A stretch of DNA of 64,000 nt from Nostoc sp. NIES-4103 (GTDB taxonomy: Bacteria > Cyanobacteriota > Cyanobacteriia > Cyanobacteriales > Nostocaceae), in contig NZ_AP018288.1 in assembly GCF_002368335.1 (NCBI RefSeq), positions 3,891,096 to 3,955,095 of the forward strand, given 5' to 3'. A program made the position numbers and the translations under genes. The notes below the pieces were generated by a model that worked only from the letters and a program-made list of their open reading frames with translations, did not search any database and was not told the DNA's origin. Below are positions 9,298 to 18,654 of the stretch, piece after piece. How positions within the stretch are numbered: the stretch's first letter is position 1; each line of letters opens with the position of its first letter.

Positions 9298-10105
9298 CTT
9301 TCAACCTCCTAACTAATTCATTATTAATCGAGTGCAATATTTGAGGAAAATATCGTTTGAGAAGATGGGCATTTTTAGCTGAAGCATCGGGAAAAACATG
9401 TAATTTGTTTTGAATAATTCCTTTAATGGTGGCACGCATGACTTTAGCCGGATCGGTTGCCACATTTTGTGGAAAATCGTAGCTATTCTTGCCAAAACTG
9501 CCAAATCGTTCACATTGCAGAATTGGGGTACGGCTAAAAAAGGGATAAACAGCCGTCACCTTTACATTGTAATCTTTTACTTCATGGAAAAATCCTTCAC
9601 TGAACCCACGTAAACCAAATTTGCTGGCTGAGTAAGCAGTTAATCCAGGTGATGCCCACCAGCCTGCTAGGGATGCTATGTTGACAATGTGACCCTTTTG
9701 ACGGGCAATCATGTCAGTAGCAAATAAAGCACTTAACCGCATCGGTGTTAGCAAGTTGATTTGCATCAGACGTTCCCATTTTTCATGGGGAATTTCGTCC
9801 AGGCGTCCAAAAAGTGCAATCCCGGCATTATTAATCAAAATATCAATGGGGATATTGAGGGCTTTCACCTGACTGTAAAGGATTTCACATCCTTCACGGG
9901 TAGAGAGATCAATAGCAAAGCAAGCGAGTATTTCACCTGTAGTCACTTGGCGCTGAATTACTGCAACTCGTTCACGCAAAACAGCTTCATCCAAATCGGT
10001 TAAAATCAGTTGGCTACCAGCTTCTAACAACTGTCGAGTCAGTTCTTGTCCAAACCCACCAGCTGCACCCGTAATCAGCACAACCGCCTTGTCTAACTGA
10101 GTCAT
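9281..10105 (-). CDS. Short-chain dehydrogenase/reductase (SDR)
   Basis: Classical SDR, NAD(P)-dependent. The TGxxxGxG cofactor motif is present (ITGAAGGFGQEL), as is the structural NNAG motif (LINNAGIALFG). The catalytic Ser-Tyr-Lys appears as NIASLAGWWASPGLTAYSASKFGLRGF. Length 274 aa fits the family. It is first of the leftward cluster SDR/flavin monooxygenase/HD protein, suggesting that alcohol-ketone interconversion is paired with oxygenation of the same compound. That pairing is inference; the substrate is not evident. Confidence 0.88.
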   Translation of the reverse strand: MTQLDKAVVLITGAAGGFGQELTRQLLEAGSQLILTDLDEAVLRERVAVIQRQVTTGEILACFAIDLSTREGCEILYSQVKALNIPIDILINNAGIALFGRLDEIPHEKWERLMQINLLTPMRLSALFATDMIARQKGHIVNIASLAGWWASPGLTAYSASKFGLRGFSEGFFHEVKDYNVKVTAVYPFFSRTPILQCERFGSFGKNSYDFPQNVATDPAKVMRATIKGIIQNKLHVFPDASAKNAHLLKRYFPQILHSINNELVRRLKGGQGK

Positions 10106-10422
10106 ATTTTTGTGCCAAATTATTAATTAATAATATTGATGCAAATATTTTGTTTCATGGCTTTAAGACATTGAAAATAAACAATAAAAGACATCAAAGC
10201 TAAGTTTTTGTAAAAATCGGCATTCAAACACATTCAAAATACTTCTTGCGGAGGTTTACGGTATGGGGTTGGCTACTTTACCAGCACCACAGTAAAACAG
10301 TATTACAGTTTGCGTAAAAATTCTCTAGGACAAAACGTAAGTACAGTTACGTTTTATATGTGGTGGCAGCAAAATTAAAGAGTCAAAATAGAAGACGGGC
10401 ATGGGGCATAGGGCATAGGGGA
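10106..10422. other. Intergenic region between the SDR gene and putA
   Basis: AT-rich region upstream of two divergent genes, so it should hold promoters for both. I see no gene or strong palindrome before the repeat at 10423-10508. Confidence 0.5.
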
Positions 10423-10508
10423 GGCAGTGCGGTCTTGGGGTTTCACGCCACTCCCCTCAAGTCGGGAAACCCGCCCACGGGGGTGGCTCCCCAAGTGGAG
10501 CAACTGCC
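10423..10508. repeat. Palindromic dispersed repeat upstream of putA
   Basis: The unit begins GGCAGTGCGGTCTTGGGG and ends CCCCAAGTGGAGCAACTGCC, imperfect inverted ends around a G/C-rich core. A shorter relative sits inside the putA coding region at 11981-12021 and a related patch near 4407-4452. It lies in the putA leader and is open in the putA frame, so automated callers may extend putA upstream through it. Confidence 0.5.
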
Positions 10509-10587
10509 GTCATTGAGTATTAGGAAAAATCTTCCCCAGTACCCAGTCCCCAGTCCCCAGTCCCTAAAATTAAGGAGATTACTAACA

Positions 10588-13500
10588 GTGGTATTACAAG
10601 TAAAAACAAGCACCTACGAAGCTAAAACTCAAGAAATTGCTAAACAACTTCTCGCAGCAACTCAAGAAAATCGCTCTTTTTTTGCTAGCTTGCGCGATCA
10701 AATGCGCTGGGATGATAAATTACTCGCTTGGGCGATGAGTAATCCAGGTTTGCGGGTGCAACTATTTCGCTTTATTGACACTCTACCCGCGTTACGCAGT
10801 AAACCAGAAATTGCCGCCCATTTACAAGAATATCTGGGGGATGAGTCAGTAGAATTACCAGCAGCTTTAAAGGGCATACTCAATTATGCTAACCCTGACT
10901 CGATGCCGGCACAAGTTGCTGCTACAACTGTTGATACAGCTGTTGAAACATTAGCTCATAAATATATTTCTGGTGAAAATATTAAACAAGTCATCAAAAC
11001 AGTTGAACGCCTGCGAAAAGAAAAAATGGCTTTCACCATCGATTTATTGGGTGAGGCGGTAATTACTGAAGCTGAGGCGCAGTCTTATCTGGAACGCTAT
11101 CTAGAATTGATGGAACAATTGGTAGAAGCATCGAAGAATTGGACAACAATTCCGGCTATTGATGAGGCTGATGGTGAATCAATACCAAAAGTCCAAGTTT
11201 CTGTGAAGTTAACGGCGTTTTACTCGCAATTTGACCCTCTAGATGCTAAAGGTAGTGAGGAACGAGTTAGCGATCGCATTCGCATTCTGTTACGTCGTGC
11301 GAAGGAATTAGGCGCAGCTGTGCATTTTGATATGGAACAGTATGCGTATAAGGATTTAATTCTAAATATTCTCAAAAAGTTGTTGCTGGAAGATGAGTTT
11401 AGGCAACGCACAGATATTGGTATCACCATTCAAGCATATTTACGGGATAGCTTAGAAGATGCTAAAGATGTGATTGCTTGGTTGAAGCAACGCGATTATC
11501 CTCTAACTATCCGTTTGGTGAAAGGCGCATATTGGGATCAGGAAACTATCAAGGCTGCACAAAAACATTGGCCACAACCGGTTTATAACGATAAAGCAGC
11601 AACTGATGCGAATTTTGAGGCGATTACTCAGTTGTTGTTGGAAAATCATCAATATGTCTATGCTGCCATTGGTAGCCATAATGTGCGATCGCAAGCGCGT
11701 GCTATAGCCATAGCTGAAAGTTTAAATGTCCCTCGCCGTGCTTTTGAAATGCAGGTGCTTTACGGGATGGGGGATAAGTTGGCGAAGGCTTTGGTTGATC
11801 GGGGTTATCGGGTAAGGGTTTATTGTCCTTATGGGGAGTTACTTCCAGGGATGGCTTATCTGATTCGCCGTTTGTTGGAAAATACTGCTAATAGTTCTTT
11901 TTTACGGCAAAATCTGGAAAATCGACCTGTTGAGGAGTTGATCGCGGCACCGGATGTGGAATTGTCTCGCGCAAAGGCAAGGCAGGGCGTTGCGGGGGTT
12001 CCCCCCGTTGTAGCCACTGCCGCGCAAAAGCGCGAAGAGGAAGGCGCAGGGTTTGTTGGGGTGGCGGATACGGATTATGCGGTGGAGGAGGAGAGGAAGG
12101 AGGCTGATGAGGCTTTTCGATCTGTTCGAGGGGAGTTTGGGAGAAGGTATTTGCCTTTGATTAATGGGGAGTATGTCCAGACAAAGGAAAGTGTTGATTC
12201 TGTGAATCCTTCTCGTTTTAGTGAGGTGATTGGGAAGGTTGGGTTGATTAGTGTGGAACAGGCGCAAGAGGCGATGCAAGCTGCGAAGGCTGCTTTTCCT
12301 GGTTGGCGGAAGACGCCGGCGAAGCAACGTGCTGGAGTGTTACGGAAGGCTGCTGATTTGATGGAACAACGCCGTGCTGAACTTTCTGCTTGGATTGTTT
12401 TGGAAGTCGGGAAGCCTGTGAAGGAAGCGGATGCTGAGGTTTCTGAGGCGATAGATTTCTGCCGCTATTATGCTGATGAAATGGAACGGTTGGATTTAGG
12501 TGTAATTTATGACGTACCAGGAGAGACGAATCGTTATATTTACCAGCCACGAGGAATTGCTGTGGTGATTTCTCCTTGGAATTTTCCTTTAGCGATCGCT
12601 TGTGGGATGACTGTGGCAGCACTGGTTACTGGCAATTGTACTCTGCTCAAACCTGCTGAAACTTCTTCTGTAATTGCGGCGAAATTTACGGAAGTTTTGG
12701 TAGATGCTGGCATTCCTAAAGGTGTTTTTCAATACGTTCCTGGTAAGGGTTCGCAAGTCGGTGCTTACTTGGTAAATCACCCTGATACTCATGTGATTGC
12801 TTTTACTGGTTCTCAGGAAGTGGGTTGTCGGATTTTCGCGGAAGCTGCAACGCTCAAACCAGGGCAAAGGCATATGAAGCGGGTGATTGCGGAAATGGGG
12901 GGTAAGAATGCGATCATTATTGATGAGAGTGCTGATTTAGACCAAGCTGTGATAGGCGTGGTACAGTCAGCATTTGGTTACAGTGGACAAAAATGTTCAG
13001 CTTGTTCGCGAGCGATCGTGGTGGAACCGATTTATGATGCTTTTGTGCGGCGGTTGGTGGAAGCGACAAAATCACTCAATATTGGCGAGGCGGAGTTACC
13101 TAGTACTCAAGTCGGCCCGGTAATTGATGCGAATGCGCGCGATCGCATCCGTGAGTATATTGAGAAGGGTAAGGCAGAAGCACAATTGGCTTTGGAGTTA
13201 CCAGCACCGGAACAAGGTTATTTTATCGGGCCTGTGATCTTTAGTGAGGTGCCACCAAATGGCATAATTGCTCAGCAAGAAATTTTTGGCCCTGTGCTGG
13301 CGGTGACAAAGGTGAAGGATTTTGCGTCAGCTTTAGCAGTCGCTAACGGAACTAACTACGCTTTAACGGGTGGACTTTATTCCAGAACGCCTTCTCACAT
13401 TCAACAAGCACAGGAAGAGTTTGAAGTGGGGAATTTGTACATTAACCGTACCATCACGGGTGCTATTGTTGCACGGCAACCTTTTGGTGGATTCAAACTT

Positions 13501-13617
13501 TCTGGTGTTGGTTCTAAAGCTGGAGGCCCTGATTATCTGCTACAGTTTTTGGAACCGCGCACGGTGACGGAGAATATTCAGCGTCAAGGTTTTGCACCAA
13601 TTGATGGTGCTGATTAA
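10588..13617 (+). CDS. putA: Bifunctional proline dehydrogenase / glutamate-semialdehyde dehydrogenase
   Basis: Converts proline to glutamate in two steps. The first 450 residues are the FAD-dependent proline dehydrogenase barrel (VKLTAFYSQFDPLD, HFDMEQYAYKDL, RLVKGAYWDQE). From about residue 520 it is an aldehyde dehydrogenase (PWNFPLAIACGMTVAAL, FTGSQEVG, GGKNAIIIDESAD, catalytic Cys in SGQKCSACSRAIV). The GTG start at 10588 has AAGGAG upstream; 76 upstream in-frame codons are repeat-derived and rejected. That gives 1,009 aa, in line with cyanobacterial PutA. There is no N-terminal DNA-binding domain, so it is not the autorepressor type. The linker carries an in-frame palindromic repeat (about residues 465-480). 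Confidence 0.92.
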   Translation: MVLQVKTSTYEAKTQEIAKQLLAATQENRSFFASLRDQMRWDDKLLAWAMSNPGLRVQLFRFIDTLPALRSKPEIAAHLQEYLGDESVELPAALKGILNYANPDSMPAQVAATTVDTAVETLAHKYISGENIKQVIKTVERLRKEKMAFTIDLLGEAVITEAEAQSYLERYLELMEQLVEASKNWTTIPAIDEADGESIPKVQVSVKLTAFYSQFDPLDAKGSEERVSDRIRILLRRAKELGAAVHFDMEQYAYKDLILNILKKLLLEDEFRQRTDIGITIQAYLRDSLEDAKDVIAWLKQRDYPLTIRLVKGAYWDQETIKAAQKHWPQPVYNDKAATDANFEAITQLLLENHQYVYAAIGSHNVRSQARAIAIAESLNVPRRAFEMQVLYGMGDKLAKALVDRGYRVRVYCPYGELLPGMAYLIRRLLENTANSSFLRQNLENRPVEELIAAPDVELSRAKARQGVAGVPPVVATAAQKREEEGAGFVGVADTDYAVEEERKEADEAFRSVRGEFGRRYLPLINGEYVQTKESVDSVNPSRFSEVIGKVGLISVEQAQEAMQAAKAAFPGWRKTPAKQRAGVLRKAADLMEQRRAELSAWIVLEVGKPVKEADAEVSEAIDFCRYYADEMERLDLGVIYDVPGETNRYIYQPRGIAVVISPWNFPLAIACGMTVAALVTGNCTLLKPAETSSVIAAKFTEVLVDAGIPKGVFQYVPGKGSQVGAYLVNHPDTHVIAFTGSQEVGCRIFAEAATLKPGQRHMKRVIAEMGGKNAIIIDESADLDQAVIGVVQSAFGYSGQKCSACSRAIVVEPIYDAFVRRLVEATKSLNIGEAELPSTQVGPVIDANARDRIREYIEKGKAEAQLALELPAPEQGYFIGPVIFSEVPPNGIIAQQEIFGPVLAVTKVKDFASALAVANGTNYALTGGLYSRTPSHIQQAQEEFEVGNLYINRTITGAIVARQPFGGFKLSGVGSKAGGPDYLLQFLEPRTVTENIQRQGFAPIDGAD
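11981..12021. repeat. Palindromic repeat inserted in frame in putA
   Basis: A GC-rich imperfect palindrome (GGCAGGGCGTTGCGGGGG / CCCCCCGTTGTAGCCACTGCC) sits in the linker between the two catalytic domains of PutA. It encodes an apparently unstructured GVAGVPPVVATAA stretch without breaking the frame. It resembles the intergenic repeat at 10423-10508. Confidence 0.5.
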
Positions 13618-13624
13618 TTAAACT

Positions 13625-13668
13625 GGGTACTGGGGATTGGGAAAACTCTTTCCCAGTCCCCAGTACCC
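13625..13668 (+). terminator. Long hairpin after putA
   Basis: Twenty-nucleotide arms at 13625-13644 and 13649-13668 (GGGTACTGGGGATTGGGAAA and its complement with one mismatch) with a 4-nt loop, 7 bp after the putA stop. It is built from a common Nostoc-type C-rich repeat and could work as a terminator or RNA stabiliser. No long T-run follows. Confidence 0.5.
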
Positions 13669-13746
13669 AGTACCTAATCACTAATCTTATGCCCTGCTGA
13701 TTTTATAATCGAACCACAGAGGCACAGAGAACGCAGAGAGTTTTTT

Positions 13747-14181
13747 ATGAGCGATGTGATTATTAAGGTTGTAGATTTGGCTGAAGAATTTGCTGCAATT
13801 AAAGGAATTAGGATTGCGGTATTTCAGGATGAACAAGGGGTAGATTCGGCTTTAGAGTTTGATGGCAAAGATGATATATCTCAGCATTTAATCGCTTATT
13901 TGGATGATCAAGCTGTGGGTACTGCTAGAATTAGATATTTGGATGAGCAAACTGCCAAAGTAGAAAGACTTGCGGTTTTATCCAACGCTAGAGGCTACGG
14001 TATTGGTAAGAAAATTATGGAGAAGGCACTCTTAGTTATAGCTAGCCAAAATATTTCAGAAGTAGTCGTTCATGCTCAAGAATATATTAAAGGTTTGTAT
14101 GAAAAATTAGATTTTATAGCAGTAGGACAAATATTTGAAGAAGCTGGTATTTCTCATGTGGAAATGAGGAAAAAATTATAG
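13747..14181 (+). CDS. GNAT-family N-acetyltransferase
   Basis: Predicted acetyl-CoA-dependent acetyltransferase of the ElaA/YjcF-like GNAT group. The N-terminus has the group's typical pattern (IRIAVFQDEQGV) and the central part IAYLDDQAVGTARIRYL. The acetyl-CoA loop is VERLAVLSNARGYGIGKKIMEKAL (R/Q-x-x-G-x-G/A type), and the C-terminus has VHAQEYIKGLYEKLDF. The acceptor substrate is unknown. The ATG follows a purine-rich GCAGAGAG. Length 144 aa, normal for the family. Confidence 0.85.
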   Translation: MSDVIIKVVDLAEEFAAIKGIRIAVFQDEQGVDSALEFDGKDDISQHLIAYLDDQAVGTARIRYLDEQTAKVERLAVLSNARGYGIGKKIMEKALLVIASQNISEVVVHAQEYIKGLYEKLDFIAVGQIFEEAGISHVEMRKKL

Positions 14182-14204
14182 TTTTATAGTGTAGTAACTT
14201 TTGA

Positions 14205-16577
14205 TTAACTCAAATATTGTTTCAGCATAGTTTCTAATTGAACTATACGAATTGGCTTGAGGAGATACTCATTAGCACTAGCTTCTAAACTACTAGCTTT
14301 TTCTAAAGTCAGTTCTTTAGTAGTTGTCATCACTACAGGCAAGTTTTGCAAATCAGCTTCTTCTCTGATTATTTTCAGGATATCCCAGCTACAGACATCT
14401 CCTATTAACTGTCCATCCAACACAATTAAATCTGGTTTTAGGCTTCGTACCTGTTCTAAAAAGCTGTCACCGTTGTTGATCCACTCGACTTGATAACCAA
14501 TTATTTGCAAATAATCTTGCAAAAAAGTACCAGCGTTTTCTTCTTGCTCCACCAGCAATATGCGTTTTTTAGGGATAGAAACAGAAGGATATAATATTAC
14601 TTCCTCATCTTCCTTATCTCCCTCATATCCCTCATCTTTTTGCGCTGGGTCTGGCAAAAATAATGTGAATTGGCTGCCTTCTCCTGGAGTTGATACAACT
14701 GTCACATCTCCACCATGCAAACGTGCTAGTTTGCGTGTCAAAGCCAAACCTAAGCCAGTGCCTTCATACTGGCGATTTAACCTACTATCCAGTTGTTTAA
14801 ACGGTTCAAAGAGAAATTGAAACTGATTTGGATCAATCCCAATACCAGTATCTGAAACTGTAAATTTAATGCCTTCAGGGACTTTTTTAATTGACAAAGA
14901 TACCTCACCCGCTGAGGTAAATTTAACGGCATTAGTCAGCAGATTAAGGAGCATTTGCTTAATCCGTCGCGCATCGGCAATGCAGACTTCTGCTTTTGGA
15001 TCAATTTCACTTGTGATTAATAATCCCTTTGCTAAGGCGCGATCGCGCACTGACGATAGAACATAATTACACAACTCTGGCACTGATAAAGGTATTAAAG
15101 AAAGTTCTTCTTTGCCTGCTTCCACCTTAGATAGGTCAAGGATATCGTTAATCACTGCCAGCAGATGTTCACCACTGCTATATATACAACTGATATATTC
15201 TTTTTGTTTCTCATTGAGAGAGCCAACGATTTCTTGTTGCAACAACTGCGATAAGCCCATAATTGCATTCAAAGGTGTTCTTAATTCATGGCTCATAGTT
15301 GCCAAAAATTCACTTTTTGCTCTACTCCCAGCTTCTGCGGCTGATTGAGAAGCACGTAGTTTTGATTCTGTTTGTTTGCGTTCAGTAATATCCTCAACCA
15401 TGGCTAGGAAAAACTCAGGCTCACCATCACTGCCTGGAATTATCGAAACACAAAGGTGAGTCCACACTAACTCACCATCTTTATGCAAAAAGCGTCTTTC
15501 AATTTCAATGCCATTTTTGTTAACTCCTCGCTTTGCGTCTTTTCCCGTTCCTGACATTAATTGTCTGTAAAGTGCTAAATCTCCTCTTTGGTGTGAAATG
15601 TAATCTGTAAAACGCTTACCGCACAGCTCTTGGCGGCTGTACCCCAAAATTTGACACAGCGCCGGATTAATATCTACTATTTGTGCTTTCATATCTATTA
15701 ATCCGATGCCAATGGAGGAACGGTCAAAAATCGCTCTAAATTGCGCCTCACTTTTTCGCAGTGCTTCTTGTGCAGCGTTGCGCTCACTCGCTTCTATGGC
15801 TAGTGCCACACAATCTGCGATAGAGCCTGCAAAATTCTCTTCCTCTAATGTCCACTGGCGAATGTTGCCAAAATGCTCATGGCTGACTATTCCCACTAAA
15901 TTACCCCCCAACCAAATTTGTGTATGTAGTAGCGAGGCGATGTCAAATACAGAAAGATAAGATGTGGATAATTCTTGGGTTCTTTTGTCTTTAATAGCAT
16001 CATTGACTGCAATAGTGCGTTCTTTTTCTAAAGCCTGAAAATAAGCAGGATAATTCGCTTTTAAAAAAGACCTACCAAAGGTATGCTCTTGTTGGCTCAC
16101 ATCATATAAATCGATGCATTGAATCACAGAGCGATCTTCGTTGTATAACCACACGCCAACTCGCTGCACTAAGAGTGTCTTTGCTGCAACTTCTGTGATT
16201 TCCTTTAATGCCGTATTTAGGTTACCTGTTTGGAAGGTTTTATTCTTTGCCAATTGCTCTAATGCTTGGCTTTGTTTTCGGCGTTCGTTTTCTTTGATCT
16301 GCAAAGCCTCTTGAGCTTGTTGGTATTCTGTAATATTTTTAACTACCATCACTTGCGTTTGTCGCCTCTGGTAAAAAAACACTTGACTTTGCAGTTCAAC
16401 GGGAAAAGTAGAACCGTCTTTTGCAACTACAATTTCTTCATAGGGTTTTTCACAACAGTCAGATATATTTGTTCTCATCCAATTTTGTGATTTTCTTGTG
16501 TTGGTAAGTTCAAAGTAATTTTGGCTAATTAGTTGTGCAATTTCATTGTCTAGATCCCTCATCAGACAATGCCACAT
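14205..16577 (-). CDS. Hybrid sensor histidine kinase (PAS-GAF-PAS-HisKA-HATPase-REC)
   Basis: Cytoplasmic two-component sensor with no membrane segments. Domains in order: the second half of a PAS domain (to about residue 95), a GAF domain (about 105-265), a full PAS/PAC (about 275-400), HisKA with the phosphorylatable His in FLATMSHELRTPLNA (about residue 429), HATPase with NLLTNAVKF, DTGIGI and GTGLGLALT boxes, and a C-terminal receiver with phospho-acceptor Asp in LIVLDGQ and Lys in LLKPIR. The first PAS lacks its N-terminal half. A better-looking start with an AAGGATG context lies upstream in another frame (near 16603), so the 5' end may be frameshifted or truncated. The signal is unknown. 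Confidence 0.85.
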   Translation of the reverse strand: MWHCLMRDLDNEIAQLISQNYFELTNTRKSQNWMRTNISDCCEKPYEEIVVAKDGSTFPVELQSQVFFYQRRQTQVMVVKNITEYQQAQEALQIKENERRKQSQALEQLAKNKTFQTGNLNTALKEITEVAAKTLLVQRVGVWLYNEDRSVIQCIDLYDVSQQEHTFGRSFLKANYPAYFQALEKERTIAVNDAIKDKRTQELSTSYLSVFDIASLLHTQIWLGGNLVGIVSHEHFGNIRQWTLEEENFAGSIADCVALAIEASERNAAQEALRKSEAQFRAIFDRSSIGIGLIDMKAQIVDINPALCQILGYSRQELCGKRFTDYISHQRGDLALYRQLMSGTGKDAKRGVNKNGIEIERRFLHKDGELVWTHLCVSIIPGSDGEPEFFLAMVEDITERKQTESKLRASQSAAEAGSRAKSEFLATMSHELRTPLNAIMGLSQLLQQEIVGSLNEKQKEYISCIYSSGEHLLAVINDILDLSKVEAGKEELSLIPLSVPELCNYVLSSVRDRALAKGLLITSEIDPKAEVCIADARRIKQMLLNLLTNAVKFTSAGEVSLSIKKVPEGIKFTVSDTGIGIDPNQFQFLFEPFKQLDSRLNRQYEGTGLGLALTRKLARLHGGDVTVVSTPGEGSQFTLFLPDPAQKDEGYEGDKEDEEVILYPSVSIPKKRILLVEQEENAGTFLQDYLQIIGYQVEWINNGDSFLEQVRSLKPDLIVLDGQLIGDVCSWDILKIIREEADLQNLPVVMTTTKELTLEKASSLEASANEYLLKPIRIVQLETMLKQYLS

Positions 16578-17609
16578 TGGAAGCTAGCGATACCTCTTGA
16601 CTCATCCTTCAGGTACTCTACCATAGCCTATTATTCAGGTTATGCTTTGCAGTCTGTGCAGCCGCCTGGAAAAGCCAGTTGCTCTTGGGGTATAAATTCC
16701 TAGTATAAAAGAGCGAGTGCTGTCTCAGTGCTAAGGCTCTCCGCAAACAATATATAATGTTTAAATATTTACTATGTTTCCAAAAGAAATTTCGTGTCAG
16801 AAAATCTATAAATTGCAGATTAAAACTACGTATAACTTCTAGGAATTGCTGAATCATCTGAAACTTTGGGTAAGAGGTAGTATGATATTGTGCTTGATGC
16901 CTGCTTTGAAATAACATGAAATACATTAACCTTGCATCACTCCTGAAGAATAAATCTGAAGCTGAAGGCTGAACTGCTATATAATTGTCATAAAACGGCA
17001 TAAGGTTAATTATTTGATATTTCATGTTTCTTAGCTGTAAAGTAGCTTGGTTGCAAGAGTGATTATGATCAAGCAACTTTATAAAGACATAAGCAAAAGA
17101 GCAGATTTGCCCATCATGATAAATGAACTTCCTACGAGGGGGGAGTCAAAAGTTAAAAGTCAAAATTTAAAAATATTAAACCCCCTCGCTACGAATAAAA
17201 AAACAGTTTATTAATCAAAAGCTCGATTTGATAAGGCTTTGGGGAGCTATTCAAAGTAATTAGAATACTGATTTTTTCACAGAATAAGAACATTAAGTTA
17301 AGCTAGCAACTTATTTTATTACAACTATTTTCATTTGAATAGAACACAACGCCCGTCTCCAACTCTCCTCTCCTTACTAAGGAGAGGGACTGGGGGTGAG
17401 GTTCATTTAGCTGAAAAGTACTGCATATTTAGTAATAAATGTTACTCTTACAAAGATTATGTCTGGTGATTTATGCCTAATTTCTTAAGAATTACTTGAC
17501 AACTTAGCGTTGGCTACTAAAACAGCAACGCATTCTTCTAGGGAAAGATACTCGAAAAGTAAAAGTTTGTAAGAATTAAAGTAATAACAGCGGTTGTGGA
17601 GGTGGAGTA
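16578..17609. other. Gene-poor intergenic region
   Basis: About 1 kb with no convincing gene. A 152-codon leftward open frame at 16618-17076 has no recognisable domain and no clear ribosome site; I treat it as chance. C/G-rich palindromic repeats occur near 17130-17210 (CGAGGGGGG...CCCCCTCG) and 17363-17395 (CTCTCCTT-ACT-AAGGAGAG). Confidence 0.5.
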
Positions 17610-18536
17610 ATGACAAATAGTAGTGTGAGAATTGTTTCTTTGATTCCTGGTGGAACGGAGATTCTGGCTACGCTTGGGTTGGCTAGTGCCATTGTCGGTC
17701 GATCGCACGAATGTGACTACCCTCCAGAAATCCAAAATCGCCCGGTTTGTACCCAACCACGTTTGAACTCTAATGCTAAGAGTGGCGATATTCACGATGA
17801 AGTAAACAATTTGTTACAATCTGCTCTTAGTATCTATGAAATCAAAACGGATGTTTTAGAAGAATTACAGCCTACCCACATTATCACTCAAGACCAGTGT
17901 GATGTCTGTGCTGTCAGTTTCCATGAAGTTGAAAAAGCAGTTGCTAGCCTCATCCATAGTTCACCAGAGATTATTTCTTTACAACCAAATGTTCTCCAGG
18001 ATGTTTGGACTGATATTGAGCGAGTAGGCAACGTCTTCGATGTAGACTCAGTAAAGGTACTAGAAAACTTAGAAGCTCGTGTCAAAATTTGTCAGCAAAA
18101 AATCCAAGGGCTAAGTTTAACAGAACTTCCCGGAGTCGCTTGCATCGAGTGGACTGATCCTTTGATGACTGCTGCAAATTGGATTCCCGAATTAGTTAAC
18201 TTGGCCGGCGGACAGTCACTGTTTAGCGCTATAGGTAAGCCTTCTCCTCAGTTGGAGTGGGAGACTTTGATAGTCAGCAATCCAGATGTAATTGTTTTTA
18301 TGCCCTGTGGCTTTGATTTAAATCGCACTCGCACTGAAGCCCAGGTGTTAACTCAACGTCCAGAGTGGCAAAAACTCCACGCTACTAAGTCTGGCAGAGT
18401 CTACATTACTGATGGAAATTCTTACTTTAACCGCCCAGGGCCACGACTGGTGGATTCTTTGGAAATTTTGGCAGAAATTTTGCATCCTGAGATTTTTGAA
18501 TACGGCTATAAAGGAACAGCCTGGGAAGTGTTGTAA
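17610..18536 (+). CDS. BtuF-like periplasmic-binding-fold protein (cobalamin-binding family)
   Basis: Class III periplasmic-binding fold of the BtuF/FepB type: IVSLIPGGTEILATLGLASAIVGRSHECDYP at the N-terminus, ELQPTHIITQDQCDVCAVS in the middle, and IVSNPDVIVFMPCGFDLNRT in the C-terminal lobe. No signal peptide is visible, which is common in the cobalamin-binding protein group of cyanobacteria and suggests a cytoplasmic protein, not an ABC-transporter receptor. The ligand (cobalamin or a related corrinoid) is inferred from family annotation only. The ATG follows GTGGAGGTGGAG, a good ribosome site. No transporter genes are adjacent. Confidence 0.75.
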   Translation: MTNSSVRIVSLIPGGTEILATLGLASAIVGRSHECDYPPEIQNRPVCTQPRLNSNAKSGDIHDEVNNLLQSALSIYEIKTDVLEELQPTHIITQDQCDVCAVSFHEVEKAVASLIHSSPEIISLQPNVLQDVWTDIERVGNVFDVDSVKVLENLEARVKICQQKIQGLSLTELPGVACIEWTDPLMTAANWIPELVNLAGGQSLFSAIGKPSPQLEWETLIVSNPDVIVFMPCGFDLNRTRTEAQVLTQRPEWQKLHATKSGRVYITDGNSYFNRPGPRLVDSLEILAEILHPEIFEYGYKGTAWEVL

Positions 18537-18654
18537 AAAGTTAGGAGTTAGGAGTTAAAAGTTAGTAATTAGAAATTAGGAGTAAGAAACTATGAATTTT
18601 CATTGTTCACTCCTCACTCCTAACTCCTAACTCCCAACTCCCAACTCCTAACTC
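18537..18654. repeat. Short tandem repeat array (AGGAGTT / AACTCCT heptamers)
   Basis: Between the convergent BtuF-like and M4 peptidase genes lies a degenerate heptamer array. It reads GTTAGGAGTTAGGAG on the left and the complementary CTCCTAACTCCTAACTCC on the right, so it can fold into a long hairpin. This is typical of the short tandemly repeated sequences of heterocystous cyanobacteria and may double as a bidirectional terminator. Confidence 0.7.

Noticed and set aside
10360..10587. N-terminal extension of PutA by 76 residues
   Set aside because: It is encoded by a dispersed repeat and AT/C-rich leader; the GTG at 10588 has a good ribosome site and gives the family length.
16618..17076. 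A 152-aa leftward open frame
   Set aside because: No domain, biased composition and no ribosome site; treated as a chance frame in a gene-poor region.
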